DNA of 64,000 nt, taken from assembly GCA_041402005.1 (NCBI GenBank), contig JAWKTB010000001.1, positions 124,001 to 188,000 of the forward strand. Direction: 5' to 3'. Source of the stretch: JAJRXR01 sp041402005. Lineage in GTDB: Bacteria; Planctomycetota; Phycisphaerae; Phycisphaerales; UBA1924. Below, piece after piece: positions 7,674-17,115 of this stretch. Position 1 is the stretch's first letter; every line of letters begins with the position of its first letter. The notes under the pieces are model-generated. The model searched no databases. It had not been told where the DNA came from and was given only the letters and a program-made list of their open reading frames with translations. The translations under genes were made by a program, and so were the position numbers.

Positions 7674-9389
7674 TCAATGCAGCACCCGGAACGCCTCGGC
7701 CTCGTCGGTCAGCCCCTGGGCGACCTTCGCCTCCGCGTCCACGCGCATCGGCTGGAAGCCGGCGTCGAGGGCGGCCTCCAGCAGGCTCACGCCGTCGGCG
7801 CGCTGGGCCGTCAGGCGGCGCAGCTCGTCGTTCATGACCATCAGCTCGTGGACCGCGAGTCGCCCGCGATACCCCGTCCCGAAGCAGCGGTCGCACGGGC
7901 GTCCCTCGACGTCCCCCAGCCCGCCGCACTCGTTGCACAGGCGGCGCATCAGCCGCTGGGCGAGCACGCCCAGGAGCGAGCTGGTCACGAGGAACGGCTC
8001 GACGCCGATGTCGAGCAGGCGCGGGATCGCGCTCGGGGCGTCGTTCGTGTGCAGGGTCGCCAGGACGAGGTGGCCCGTGAGCGAGGCCTGCACCGCGAGC
8101 TGGGCCGTCTCGTGATCGCGCACCTCGCCGACCAGGATCACGTCCGGGTCCTGACGCAGGAGCGCCCGCAGCCCCGTCGCGAACGTCACGTTCCGCTTCG
8201 GGTTCACCTGCATCTGGCTGATGCCCTCGAGGCGGTACTCGACCGGGTCCTCGATCGTCATCACGTTGCGGCTGGCCCGGTCGATCCGACCGAGAGCCGC
8301 GTACAGCGTCGTCGTCTTGCCCGAGCCCGTCGGCCCGGTCACGAGCAGCATCCCGTTGGGACGCTCGACCATGTCCATGAGCTGGCCCTGGAGCCGCTTG
8401 GACATGCCGACGGCGTCCAGGTCGAGCTGCGTCTGGCTCTGGTCGAGCAGGCGCAGCACGATCCGCTCGCCGTGGATCGTCGGGATCACGCTCATGCGGA
8501 TGTCAACCTTCTTGGGCCCGATCCGCACGGTCGTCTGCCCGTCCTGGGGCGAGTGACGGTTGGCGATGTCCAGCTCGGTCATGACCTTAAGACGCGAGCT
8601 GATCGCCGACGAGAGTGAGAGTGGGGGCGTGAACGCGTCGGTCAGCATCCCGTCCACGCGCAGGCGGATGACGAGGCGCTCCTCCATCGGGTGGACGTGG
8701 ATGTCGCTCGCCCGCCTCCGAAGCGCCTCGAACAGGATCATGTTGACCAGCCTGATGACCGGCGTCTGCCTCGCCTGGGCCAGCAGGTCGGTGGACTGGC
8801 TGATCGACCCCGCGGCGGTCTCGATCGCCCGCTCGTCGAGCGGGATGTCCTCGATGATCTCGGTGACGAGGTCGCCCCGCTGCTCGTACCCCCGGTTGAT
8901 CAGGTTTGCGACCGCCGCCCGCGGGCTGAGCACGAGCCTGATCGGGCCGCCCAGAATGTCCTCGAGCATCGTGAAGACGCTCGGCTGCATCGGCTGGCTC
9001 GTCGCCACCCGCATGATCCCGTGGCGCGACGACACGCCCGCGACCGAGTGCGTCCGTGCCATCTCGGGCGGGATCTGCTCGTAGAAACGGCTCGCCGACT
9101 CGTCGAGCTTTGGCTCGCCCACGAACTCCAGCCCGGTCCGTTCCGCCAGCTTGCCCAGCGCCTGGACCTCGTCCATCGCCAGGGCCTGGAGCATCACGTC
9201 CCACGGCTCGTCGTCCGAGCCCTCGACCCGCGCGAACTGGCGAAGCTGCTCCGCTCCGACGTGCAGCGACCCGAAGCTCTCGGCGACGCGGCTCCACTCG
9301 TCGCGCACGAGCGCGGCGGCGCCCCGCGGCTCCTCCCGCCGCGCCAGCTCCCCCCGCCCGCGCCCGTTGCCCCGGTCGTTGCGTGCCAT
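7674..9389 (-). CDS. gspE: Type II secretion / type IV pilus assembly ATPase, GspE/PilB family
   Basis: 571 residues. It is the cytoplasmic hexameric ATPase that powers pseudopilus or pilus extension. The N-terminal third is a MshEN/T2SSE-N-like region, then the motor: Walker A GPTGSGKTTT near residue 350, Asp box EDPVEYRLEGISQ, Walker B VILVGEVRD, His box TGHLVLATLHTND and a zinc-binding four-cysteine loop (CNECGG...CDRC). The ATG overlaps the stop of the preceding secretin gene as TGATG, so the two are translationally coupled. No gspF or gspG follows; the rest of the apparatus is encoded elsewhere or is missing from this window. Confidence 0.93.
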   Translation of the reverse strand: MARNDRGNGRGRGELARREEPRGAAALVRDEWSRVAESFGSLHVGAEQLRQFARVEGSDDEPWDVMLQALAMDEVQALGKLAERTGLEFVGEPKLDESASRFYEQIPPEMARTHSVAGVSSRHGIMRVATSQPMQPSVFTMLEDILGGPIRLVLSPRAAVANLINRGYEQRGDLVTEIIEDIPLDERAIETAAGSISQSTDLLAQARQTPVIRLVNMILFEALRRRASDIHVHPMEERLVIRLRVDGMLTDAFTPPLSLSSAISSRLKVMTELDIANRHSPQDGQTTVRIGPKKVDIRMSVIPTIHGERIVLRLLDQSQTQLDLDAVGMSKRLQGQLMDMVERPNGMLLVTGPTGSGKTTTLYAALGRIDRASRNVMTIEDPVEYRLEGISQMQVNPKRNVTFATGLRALLRQDPDVILVGEVRDHETAQLAVQASLTGHLVLATLHTNDAPSAIPRLLDIGVEPFLVTSSLLGVLAQRLMRRLCNECGGLGDVEGRPCDRCFGTGYRGRLAVHELMVMNDELRRLTAQRADGVSLLEAALDAGFQPMRVDAEAKVAQGLTDEAEAFRVLH

Positions 9390-11962
9390 CAGGGCGCCTG
9401 ATCCTCCTCGATGAGCTCGACCGGCGGCGCCTGGCCGCCCTCGTTCATCGCGTTGTCCTGGGGAGCCTGCTCGCCCTGGTGGGGGGGCATCTGACGCATC
9501 GGCGCGGGCGCCGGCGCGCTCCACGTCGGCGACAGCTCGATCCGCACCGGCTCGAGCTCCGGGATGTTCTGCTCCAGACCCATCTGCGACTGCGGGCCCT
9601 TCGTGAACAGCTTCAGGTCGTAGAAGTTCGGGTCCGTCATGATCCGCGGCGTGATGAAGACGTACAGCGTCGAGCTGTTCTTCACCTTCCGCGTGTCGCG
9701 GAACGCGTGCTTGACGAGCGGGATGTCGCCGAGCAGGGGGATCTTCACGATCGTGTCCCGCACGTCGTCCACGCGGATGCCGCCGACCACGATCGTCGCG
9801 TCCGACGGGATCGTGACCTGCCCCTCGACGGTGCGCTCCTGGCGGGGTGGGGGCACGCCACCCGAGCCCTGGCCCGTGAAGTTCGACAGCTCGACCCGGT
9901 AGTCGAGGCGGAGGAACCCGCCCTCGGAAATGGAGGGCGTGACCTCGAGCGTGGTGCCCGCGTCCTGATACCCGGCGAACGTCGTCTGGTCCGCCGTCTG
10001 CCCGATCGTCGTCGTCGTCGTCGCCTGCTGGTCGAGACTGACGATCCGCGCGTCCTCGTTGTCGTTCACGAGCAGCGAGGGCGTCGACAGGATCCGCGAG
10101 TCAGAGTCCGTCTTGATCGCGTTCAGGATGAACGGCACGTAGCTGCTCTTGATCACCGCCGTCGTCAGCCCTGCCAGCCCCGTCGCCACGCTCACCGGGC
10201 TCTGGAACGTCGAGCCCGCCGAGTGCAGCCCGAAGTTCGTCCCGAGCTGGAACTGCCCGGCGGTGATCTGCGTCTCGATCGCCAGGTGGAAGTCCCGGTT
10301 GTCACTGACCGAGACGATCGTCGCCTCGATGTAGACCTGCGGGCGGCGCAGGTCGAGGCGCTCGATGAGCTTGCCGAACTCGTCCTGCTGCTTGAGAGGC
10401 GCCTTGACCACGACCTGGTTGTTCGCGACGTCGGCGATGACGAAGACCTTGTTCGGGTCGAAGGCCCCGACCTCGTCCTCGCCCCCGCCCCCTCCGCCGA
10501 ACCCGCCCTGGAAGACGACCTGCGGCTGCACCGACTGTCCCGTCGGGAGAAGCGGCGCGTCCCCGGAGGCCGACTGCCCGGTGATCAGCCCCGTGATCAG
10601 GTCCGCGACCGACTCGGAGTCCGCGTTGTGCAGCTTGTACTCGCGGATGACGATGCGGTCGTCCTCGGTCCGCAGCTCCTCCATCAGGCCGGCGAGCTGC
10701 TCGTGTTGCGAGGGGGTGCCGTAGTAGATGATCGACTGGCGCTGCGGGTCCACGACCATGACGGGCCCGCCCAGTGGCGTGTCGTTGGACTGTCCGAACT
10801 GGTTGCCGAACGCCGCCTGCTGGGCGCGCTGGAAGTTGAACGGGTCGTTCTGGGAGCTGCTGGCCGACTCGAGGACCTTGACCTCGCCGAGCCCGCGCTG
10901 CGAGGCAATGTCAGCGATCTGCAGGGCCGCCGAGCCGGCGTAGTACTCCCGCGGCTCGAGGGTGTTCGCGACGTCGATCACGTCGATCACCTTGCGGACC
11001 GTCTCCAACTCGTCGGGCGTGCCTCGGAAGATCAGCGCGTTGCCCTGGAAGTCCACCGCCAGGCGGTCGCCCAGGTTGTCGAGCGACGGGCCCACGATCC
11101 CCGACGGCTGCTGCTGCCCGGGCTGGACCTGCCCGCCCCGGTTCTGGAAGTTCGCGGCCCCGAAGGCCCCCGTCGACGAGCTGGCGCCGACGAGCCCGAG
11201 CGCCCGCTCGCGTGCCACCGGCGCCGCGATGTAGTTCAGCTCGATCCGCGCGTACACCATCTCCTTGTACCGCTCGAGCAGCTCGTGAATCAGGTCCTCG
11301 AGTCGGTTGAGCTGCATCGGCGCCGCCGTCGCCACGATCACGCCCAGCTCGTCCAGGTAGTTCACCTGCGTGAGATTTCCGCCGATCGTATTCACCGCGT
11401 TCTGCAGCAGGCTCGGCTTGACGTTCGGTGTCGGGATGATCCGCGTCGTCGATCCGATGCGGCTCTTGGTCTCGCCGATCGGGACGATCGTGTACAGCCC
11501 GAAGTCCGTCATCGTGATCGTGTAGTCCCACTGCTCCAGCAGCGAGTCGAGCAGCAGCAACAGCTCGTCCTTGGGCACCTGCACCGGCGCGTTGAACATC
11601 ACCGAGCCCGACAGCGACGAGCCCTTGATCACGATGTTGATGCCCAGCGACTCGGCGACGAGGTTGACGAGCGTCTCCAGCTCGATCGGCTCCGAGAACG
11701 CCGCCAGCGATACCGACTCCTCGCCCTCGATCACGCGGGGCGCGGGCTCGCTCGGCTCGTCCTCTGGCTGCGCCCCGAGCTCGCCCACGATTCGGTTTTG
11801 CGGCTGCGCGCCCGGCTGCGTGCCGAGCCCCGGAATGTTCCGGCGTGGCACGACACCAGACGGTTGGTTCTGCGCCCCGGCGAGGCCCGAAGCCGCCACC
11901 AACGCCGCGACCGCCCCCAGACGCGCGCTCAACAACACCGCTCGTTTGTTCTCGTTCACCAC
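9389..11962 (-). CDS. gspD: Type II secretion secretin, GspD/PilQ family
   Basis: 857 residues, an outer-membrane channel subunit. It starts with a signal peptide (about residues 7-29, ending AGLAGAQ), then an acidic/proline spacer, N0-like and several N1-type KH-like domains rich in low-complexity glycine and glutamine inserts, and a C-terminal secretin domain with VPPPRQERTVEG, ATIVVGGIR and KIPLLGDIPLVKHAF, the family signature. The GTG at 11962 is chosen because AAGGAGG lies 8 nt upstream; a second GTG follows at 11959. A long upstream open frame is only a shadow. The secretin is first in the gspD-gspE operon. A TACGAT box on this strand near 12030 may be its promoter. Confidence 0.92.
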   Translation of the reverse strand: MVNENKRAVLLSARLGAVAALVAASGLAGAQNQPSGVVPRRNIPGLGTQPGAQPQNRIVGELGAQPEDEPSEPAPRVIEGEESVSLAAFSEPIELETLVNLVAESLGINIVIKGSSLSGSVMFNAPVQVPKDELLLLLDSLLEQWDYTITMTDFGLYTIVPIGETKSRIGSTTRIIPTPNVKPSLLQNAVNTIGGNLTQVNYLDELGVIVATAAPMQLNRLEDLIHELLERYKEMVYARIELNYIAAPVARERALGLVGASSSTGAFGAANFQNRGGQVQPGQQQPSGIVGPSLDNLGDRLAVDFQGNALIFRGTPDELETVRKVIDVIDVANTLEPREYYAGSAALQIADIASQRGLGEVKVLESASSSQNDPFNFQRAQQAAFGNQFGQSNDTPLGGPVMVVDPQRQSIIYYGTPSQHEQLAGLMEELRTEDDRIVIREYKLHNADSESVADLITGLITGQSASGDAPLLPTGQSVQPQVVFQGGFGGGGGGEDEVGAFDPNKVFVIADVANNQVVVKAPLKQQDEFGKLIERLDLRRPQVYIEATIVSVSDNRDFHLAIETQITAGQFQLGTNFGLHSAGSTFQSPVSVATGLAGLTTAVIKSSYVPFILNAIKTDSDSRILSTPSLLVNDNEDARIVSLDQQATTTTTIGQTADQTTFAGYQDAGTTLEVTPSISEGGFLRLDYRVELSNFTGQGSGGVPPPRQERTVEGQVTIPSDATIVVGGIRVDDVRDTIVKIPLLGDIPLVKHAFRDTRKVKNSSTLYVFITPRIMTDPNFYDLKLFTKGPQSQMGLEQNIPELEPVRIELSPTWSAPAPAPMRQMPPHQGEQAPQDNAMNEGGQAPPVELIEEDQAP

Positions 11963-12091
11963 GCGCGTGCCCTCCTTGAGCCGCGGCCCCGGGCTCTCGC
12001 CCGGATCGGGGCGGTCCTTCGCCTTGGCGTATCGTACCGAATCACGCGAACCTCGCCCCCAGAGCCCTCCGAAGGCCCCGGAGCCCCGACG

Positions 12092-13066
12092 ATGCGCGTC
12101 GTCAGCCTGCTTCCCTCGGCGACCGAGATCCTCTGCGCCATCGGCGCCCGGGATCTGCTCGTTGGTCGCTCCCACGAATGCGATTTTCCCCCGGGCCTCG
12201 ACGATCTGCCCGCCCTGACCGCCCAGAGAACCCGGTACGAGGGCGCCTCCACGACGGCCGCGGCGGACGTGGACGCCCAGGTCCGCGCCGCCCGGAGCGA
12301 GGGGGAATCGCTGTACGAGCTGGACGCCGAGGCCCTCGCGGCCCTCCGCCCGGACGTGATCCTCACCCAGGACCTGTGCGACGTCTGCTCGATCGACCTG
12401 GGGGCTGTCCAACGCATCGCCGCCACGCTGGACCCTACGCCGGCGATCGTGTCGCTCAACCCCGAGACCGTCGAGGGTGTGCTGGACGACCTGCTGACGG
12501 TCGGGCGTGCGGTGGGGCGGGAGCGCGAGGCCTCTGGGGCGGTGGTCCGCCTGTCCGACCGGCTGCTCCGCGCCCAGGAGCACGTCAACGCGTATGAAGA
12601 GGGTCCCGTGGTGGGGTTCATGGAGTGGACCGATCCGATCTACATCGCGGGTCACTGGACGGTGCAGCTGATCGAGCGCGCCGGGGGTCGCCACCCGCTG
12701 AACGAGACGGTCGCCGGCGAAGAGGCCGGCTCGGCCGCCGGGCTGCAACAGTCCCAACGACGCGCCGGCAGGTCAATTGCCGTCTCCCCCGAGGTCTTCG
12801 ACGCCACGCGCCCTGAGTACCTGGTGATCGCCCCCTGCGGCCTGAATCTCGACCAGACCCGTGCCGAGGCCGCCCGCCTTCATGAAAAGAGTTGGTTCAG
12901 GGAGCTGCCCGCCGTCCGCGCGGGGCGCGTCGCCCTCGTCGACGGCTCGCAGATGTTCAACCGCCCGGGCCCGCGTCTGGTGGACGCCTTCGAGTGGCTC
13001 GTCGGGTGGCTCCAGGATCGTCCGGAGCTGGCGCCGACGGGCTTCCCCTGGGCGCCCCTCGCCTGA
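12092..13066 (+). CDS. BtuF/TroA-like substrate-binding protein (cobalamin/metal-chelate type), no signal peptide
   Basis: 324 residues. The start MRVVSLLPSATEILCAIGARD and the following HECDFP motif match BtuF-like periplasmic-binding folds, as do TQDLCDVC and the late WFRELPAVRAGRVALVDGS. Unlike classic BtuF it has no signal peptide or lipobox; the protein begins directly with the first Rossmann strand, so it is probably cytoplasmic, as for many COG0614 relatives. The DLCDVC pair of cysteines could bind metal. The ABC ATPase of matching type is 5 kb away at 18238, and no permease is seen. Confidence 0.85.
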   Translation: MRVVSLLPSATEILCAIGARDLLVGRSHECDFPPGLDDLPALTAQRTRYEGASTTAAADVDAQVRAARSEGESLYELDAEALAALRPDVILTQDLCDVCSIDLGAVQRIAATLDPTPAIVSLNPETVEGVLDDLLTVGRAVGREREASGAVVRLSDRLLRAQEHVNAYEEGPVVGFMEWTDPIYIAGHWTVQLIERAGGRHPLNETVAGEEAGSAAGLQQSQRRAGRSIAVSPEVFDATRPEYLVIAPCGLNLDQTRAEAARLHEKSWFRELPAVRAGRVALVDGSQMFNRPGPRLVDAFEWLVGWLQDRPELAPTGFPWAPLA

Positions 13067-13195
13067 TTCTGTACACTCGCGTGCAACCGTTCGGGCCACG
13101 CGTCCGGACTACGAGAGCATCCCCGGCCGGGGTATCGCCGTCCACCCCCTGGGCGGCCGTCGGGGAGCAGACATCCAAGTCGAAAGGATTTGCTG

Positions 13196-14044
13196 ATGCG
13201 TTCTATCGCTCCCGCGGCGCTGCTCGCGCTGACTCTGCCCGTCGCCACCGCGCTTGCGCAGCCGCTCGTCGTCCGTCTCGTGGACTCCGAGTATGCGATC
13301 AGCCGCCTCGTGCAGACCTCCCCCGACGCGACGCCGATCGTCCGCTCCCGCGGCGGGATCGGCGGCGGCAGCGCCAGCTACAACGACGATGCCACCGCCA
13401 TGTCCTTCGGCGACTTCTTCCCCACCGACTTCTCCACCCATGAGCGTCAGAACGTCATCACCGCGGACATGACCGCCCACGCCGGCTTCGGTCCCACCCA
13501 GACCCTCTCCGCCTCTTGCGTTGCGTACCGCTACGCCTGGATCGAGCTCCACCGCTCGATCCGCTACCGCATCACCGGGACGATCAGCTCCGAGCTGAGC
13601 CTGGGCGAGGGCGACTGGGGCTCCTCGCGGGTGTACGTCGAGCTCGCCGAGGGCGCGCAGCTCATCACCCGCGCCGAGGCCAACGCCAACGAGGGTGAGG
13701 AGGACGTCATGATCGAGGGCGTCATCAACGTCAACCCGACCTTCGGCTCCGACTGGTACTTCATCACCTTCGAGGTCTCGGCGAACCTGACCTCGTCGAA
13801 CGTCGCCGACCACGGAGCCCGCGCGAACGCGGACATCACCATCGAACTCCTCCCGATGGGGTGTACCGTCGCGGACCTGGCCCCTCCCTTCGGCCAGCTT
13901 GACGCCGCCGACGTGCTCGAGTTCGTCGAGGCCTGGAGCGACCGCGAGCCCATCGCCGACTATGCGGCGCCCTACAACGAGTGGGACGTGCGCGACGTGC
14001 TCGCGTTCCTCGAGAAGTTCGGCGAGGGCTGCCCGGAGCCCTGA
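13196..14044 (+). CDS. Secreted protein with C-terminal GC-type dockerin-like region
   Basis: 282 residues. Signal peptide at residues 1-22 (ends ATALAQ). The central part is a beta-rich unknown domain with no recognised catalytic motif. From about residue 225 the C-terminus has two repeats, DLAPPFGQLDAADVLEF and DYAAPYNEWDVRDVLAF, ending in EGCPEP. This duplicated D-x-F/Y-x-D pattern closed by a terminal cysteine is the GC-type dockerin-like anchor common in Phycisphaerae. ATG at 13196 has AAAGGA 7 nt upstream. A TACACT box at 13074 would give a leader of about 115 nt. It converges with rnr. Confidence 0.82.
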   Translation: MRSIAPAALLALTLPVATALAQPLVVRLVDSEYAISRLVQTSPDATPIVRSRGGIGGGSASYNDDATAMSFGDFFPTDFSTHERQNVITADMTAHAGFGPTQTLSASCVAYRYAWIELHRSIRYRITGTISSELSLGEGDWGSSRVYVELAEGAQLITRAEANANEGEEDVMIEGVINVNPTFGSDWYFITFEVSANLTSSNVADHGARANADITIELLPMGCTVADLAPPFGQLDAADVLEFVEAWSDREPIADYAAPYNEWDVRDVLAFLEKFGEGCPEP

Positions 14045-14081
14045 GCCCATCGGCGGACGCGAGCGCTTGGAGGCAAACCCG

Positions 14082-16562
14082 TTACTGGCGCTTGCCCTTG
14101 CCCTTGCGGTCCTGGCGGTAGTCGCTCTTATGCTTGTCGCGTGACTTGCTCTTGCGCGATCGGCGCGTGCCGCCGGGGGTTTTCATCGAGCCGAAGCCCG
14201 CGCCGTCGGACCGTCCCATGCCCCCTGCGCCCGCGCCCCCGATGTTGAGCCCGCCGGCGATGCCCTTGGCCTTGCCCGCCGAGCGCGACTCGCCCCCGGC
14301 GATCGCCAGGTCGAGCTTCCGCTGCGCCAGGTCCACCTGCGCGATGAACACGCGGACCTTGTCGCCGATGTTGTAGCTGCGACCACTGACCGCGTCGACC
14401 ATCGCCCCGGTGCGGTCGTCGATGACCCACTTGGGACGCTTGTTGTCGCGCGTGGTGTCGCCGACGAGGTTCTCCTTGCTCACCATCCCGTCGGCCAGGT
14501 ACTTCTCCAGCTGCACGAACACGCCCCGGGGGTTGATCCCGGTCACGATCCCCGCGAACTCCTCACCGATGTGCTCGGCCAGAAGCTGGAGCACCAGGAA
14601 CTGGCGGAGCTGGCGCTCGGCGTCCTCGGCGTTCTGCTCCGTCGTCGAGCAGTGGCGCCCGACCGTGATCAGGTCCGCCTCGGTTGGCAACTCGTCGCGG
14701 AGCCTTGCGCCCAGGCGCTTCTTGTCCTCGTCGGAGCGTGGGCGCTTCTGGCCGTTGTCCGTCCGGGCGAGGTACGCCGCCAGCGCCCGGTGCACCGTCA
14801 GGTCGGGGTAGCGCCGGATCGGGCTCGTGAAGTGCGCGTACGCGGCGCTCGCCAGCGCGTAGTGCCCGATCAGCGCCGGCGAGTACTCGGCCTTGGTCAG
14901 CGTCCGCAGCACCGCCATGTGCACGGGCCACGCGTTGGGCGTGCCCGCCGTCGAGTCGAGCAGGACCTGCAACTCCTCGCGGGTCGGGTTCTTCGGGATG
15001 TTGAACCCCGCGACCTTCGCGGTCTTGCGCATCTCGTCGACATCGCCGGGCGTCGGCTCCGGGTGCACCCGGCGCAGCAGCGGCACCCCCATCTCCTCGA
15101 ACAGCCGCGCCAGCGCCTCGTTCGCCTCGACCATGAACATCTCGATGATCGTGTGCGTGAACGCGTCGTCCTCGGGCTCCGCGTCCACCACCCGACCGTT
15201 CTCGTCGAAGATCAGGTTCACGTCCGGCAGGTCGAGGTGGATCATCCCCGCCTTGCGCCGGCGCTCGCGGATCGCCCGCGCCAGGTTGTCCATCTCCTTG
15301 ACCGTCGCGATCAGCTCGTCGGTGTAGTTCGCCTCGGTCTTGGCGTGCTTGCGGGCCTCGTCGAGATCGCCGTCGATCAGGGCCTGGGCCTCCAGGTACG
15401 TCATCCGCTTGCGGCTCTTGATCAGCGAGCTGCACACGCCCTGGGCCTTCAGGTTCCCTTTGCGGTCATAGCTCATGATCGCCGACTTGGCGAACCGCGG
15501 CACGCCCTCCTGCAGCGAGCAGATCCCGTTGGAGAGCACCTCGGGCAGCATCGGGATCACCAGCCGAGGCAGGTAGCACGAGTTCCCCCGCTCGTACCCC
15601 TCGACATCGAGCGCCGACCCCGGCGGGATGAACGTCGCGACGTCCGCGATGTGGATCCCCAGCTCCCACCCGCCCTCGGTCCGCTTGATGCTGATCGCGT
15701 CGTCGTAATCCTTCGCGTCCGGCGGATCGATCGTGCAGATGAACTCGCCCGTGAGATCCCGGCGCAGCTCCAGCGCCGATGCCCCCTTCGTCTCCCACGC
15801 CTTGACTGCGCGATCGAACTCCCGCGTCGCCTCGCGCGCCTGCTCGACGCAGCTCTCCGGGAACGAGTCGGGCTCTGGCAGCGAGTACGCCGCGATCACC
15901 GCCTGCGTCTCGACGTCCGGGTCACCCGCCTCGCCCAACACCTTGACGATCACGCCCTCGGCGAGCATCCCCCCCTCGGGGTACTCCAGGATCTCGATCG
16001 CCACCTTGTCGCCCGCCTTGACGTTCTTCGACTCGGCGTCCCGCACCACGATCGGTGTCGTGATCTCCCGTCCGTCCGGGTGCGCCAGCCACTGATTGCC
16101 TTGGCGATAGATCTCCCCCGTGAACCGGGCCCGCTTGCGCTCGACGACCTCGATCACCTCGCCGGCGAACGACTTACCCAGCCCGCCCGACCACTTCTCC
16201 CGCTTGTAATCGCGCGCGTAGACGATCTTGACCCGATCGCCCGCCAGCGCCCCCGCCGTCGCGTCCGGCGGGATGAAGATGTCTCCGTCCAGCGTCTTGA
16301 CCTCGGGCTGCACGAACCCGAACCCCTTGGCCGTCGCCCGGAAGATCCCGACCAGCTCCCCCCGGTCCGCGAGTCCCGGCAGCGCGACCCGGTCCCCCTT
16401 GCCGATCGCGACCACCCCTCGCTCGGCCAGCTCCTCGATCGCCTGCGCGAAGTCCGCGACGTCCTCGACGCCAAGCTCCGCCGCCAGTTCCTGAACTGGC
16501 TTGGGCTCATAGTCCTCGTGCCCGAGGTGTTGAAGCAGTCTCTTCTCGTACCGCAGCGCCAT
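14082..16562 (-). CDS. rnr: Ribonuclease R (RNase II/R family exoribonuclease)
   Basis: 826 residues, a 3'-to-5' hydrolytic exoribonuclease that degrades structured RNA. Order: N-terminal winged-helix-like region (1-65), two cold-shock/OB domains, the RNB catalytic domain with IDPPDAKDYDDAI (metal-binding aspartates near residue 287) and SPIRRYPDLTVHRAL, an S1 domain (about 640-740), and a Gly/Ala-rich then lysine/arginine-rich tail typical of RNase R rather than RNase II. The ATG at 16562 has GGAAAGG 5 nt upstream. The gene is convergent to the dockerin-type gene. Confidence 0.95.
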   Translation of the reverse strand: MALRYEKRLLQHLGHEDYEPKPVQELAAELGVEDVADFAQAIEELAERGVVAIGKGDRVALPGLADRGELVGIFRATAKGFGFVQPEVKTLDGDIFIPPDATAGALAGDRVKIVYARDYKREKWSGGLGKSFAGEVIEVVERKRARFTGEIYRQGNQWLAHPDGREITTPIVVRDAESKNVKAGDKVAIEILEYPEGGMLAEGVIVKVLGEAGDPDVETQAVIAAYSLPEPDSFPESCVEQAREATREFDRAVKAWETKGASALELRRDLTGEFICTIDPPDAKDYDDAISIKRTEGGWELGIHIADVATFIPPGSALDVEGYERGNSCYLPRLVIPMLPEVLSNGICSLQEGVPRFAKSAIMSYDRKGNLKAQGVCSSLIKSRKRMTYLEAQALIDGDLDEARKHAKTEANYTDELIATVKEMDNLARAIRERRRKAGMIHLDLPDVNLIFDENGRVVDAEPEDDAFTHTIIEMFMVEANEALARLFEEMGVPLLRRVHPEPTPGDVDEMRKTAKVAGFNIPKNPTREELQVLLDSTAGTPNAWPVHMAVLRTLTKAEYSPALIGHYALASAAYAHFTSPIRRYPDLTVHRALAAYLARTDNGQKRPRSDEDKKRLGARLRDELPTEADLITVGRHCSTTEQNAEDAERQLRQFLVLQLLAEHIGEEFAGIVTGINPRGVFVQLEKYLADGMVSKENLVGDTTRDNKRPKWVIDDRTGAMVDAVSGRSYNIGDKVRVFIAQVDLAQRKLDLAIAGGESRSAGKAKGIAGGLNIGGAGAGGMGRSDGAGFGSMKTPGGTRRSRKSKSRDKHKSDYRQDRKGKGKRQ

Positions 16563-16641
16563 GGGATCCTTTCCGCGCTCCTTGCCGACCCGCGGGGGCG
16601 GGGCGAGGTTTTCAGCGGGCTGCGGACGCTCGTGCGTGCCG

Positions 16642-16671
16642 GGTGAGTGGTGAGTGGTGAGTGGTGAGTGG
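16642..16671. repeat. Left GGTGAGT tandem array (4 copies) of the S23 locus
   Basis: Four perfect head-to-tail 7-mers plus GG. The complementary array, in inverted orientation, is at 17076-17115 on the other side of the S23 gene. Confidence 0.9.
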
Positions 16672-16685
16672 AGCCGAGACGATCG

Positions 16686-17069
16686 TCATTGCCGGTCCTC
16701 CAGGGCTCGTACGAGTGTGAGGATCATCCTGCCGAGCCGGTCTGCGACGGTCAGCGCTTGCTCAACGTCGGCGTGTGTCAGCATCTCGAGGCGGACGGCG
16801 ACGTGCAGGTGGGTCTCCGTCTCCTTGAGGCTGCCCTGCGCCATGCGTAGGAAACGCACGAAGTCTTTGTTCGAGTTCCGCCCGTACCCCTCGGCGAAGT
16901 TCGCGGGAACCGAGACGGACGATCGACGCACCTGCGAGATGAGGCCGAACCTCTCGTCGGCGGGCAGTCGGGAACTCACCTTGTACACGATCGCGACCAG
17001 ATCAACGCCGACCTTCCAGACGTCCAGATCCTGATACGAACGTATCTGACGTGCACCATGCTCGTCCAT
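16686..17069 (-). CDS. Four-helix-bundle protein, S23/23S rRNA intervening-sequence family
   Basis: 127 residues. The pattern SYQDLDVWKVGVDLV, SRLPADERFGLISQVRRSSVSVPANFAEGYGR and FLRMAQGSLKETETHL is the signature of the S23 four-helix-bundle family, first seen as proteins encoded in 23S rRNA intervening sequences and related to the Avd protein of diversity-generating retroelements. The molecular role is unknown. ATG at 17069 is preferred; a GTG at 17090 lies within the tandem array. The gene fills the space between inverted GGTGAGT arrays almost exactly, so the pair looks like one element of 474 bp. Its base composition seems a little less GC-rich than rnr and the epimerase gene on either side. 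Confidence 0.9.
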   Translation of the reverse strand: MDEHGARQIRSYQDLDVWKVGVDLVAIVYKVSSRLPADERFGLISQVRRSSVSVPANFAEGYGRNSNKDFVRFLRMAQGSLKETETHLHVAVRLEMLTHADVEQALTVADRLGRMILTLVRALEDRQ

Positions 17070-17075
17070 CTGGAT

Positions 17076-17115
17076 CTCACCACTCACCACTCACCACTCA
17101 CCACTCACCACTCAC
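17076..17115. repeat. Right ACTCACC tandem array of the S23 locus
   Basis: Four full 7-mer units (17082-17109) with partial units at both ends. It is the reverse complement of the array at 16642-16671, so the two could pair into a stem of about 30 bp around the S23 gene. It also overlaps the last codons of the epimerase gene, whose stop is at 17112. Confidence 0.9.

Noticed and set aside
9056..12091. Plus-strand open frame running into the BtuF-like gene
   Set aside because: The first 1012 codons are antisense to gspE and gspD; the recognisable protein begins at 12092.
16642..17115. GGTGAGT arrays as a CRISPR
   Set aside because: Units are 7 bp with no spacers, and no cas gene is present.
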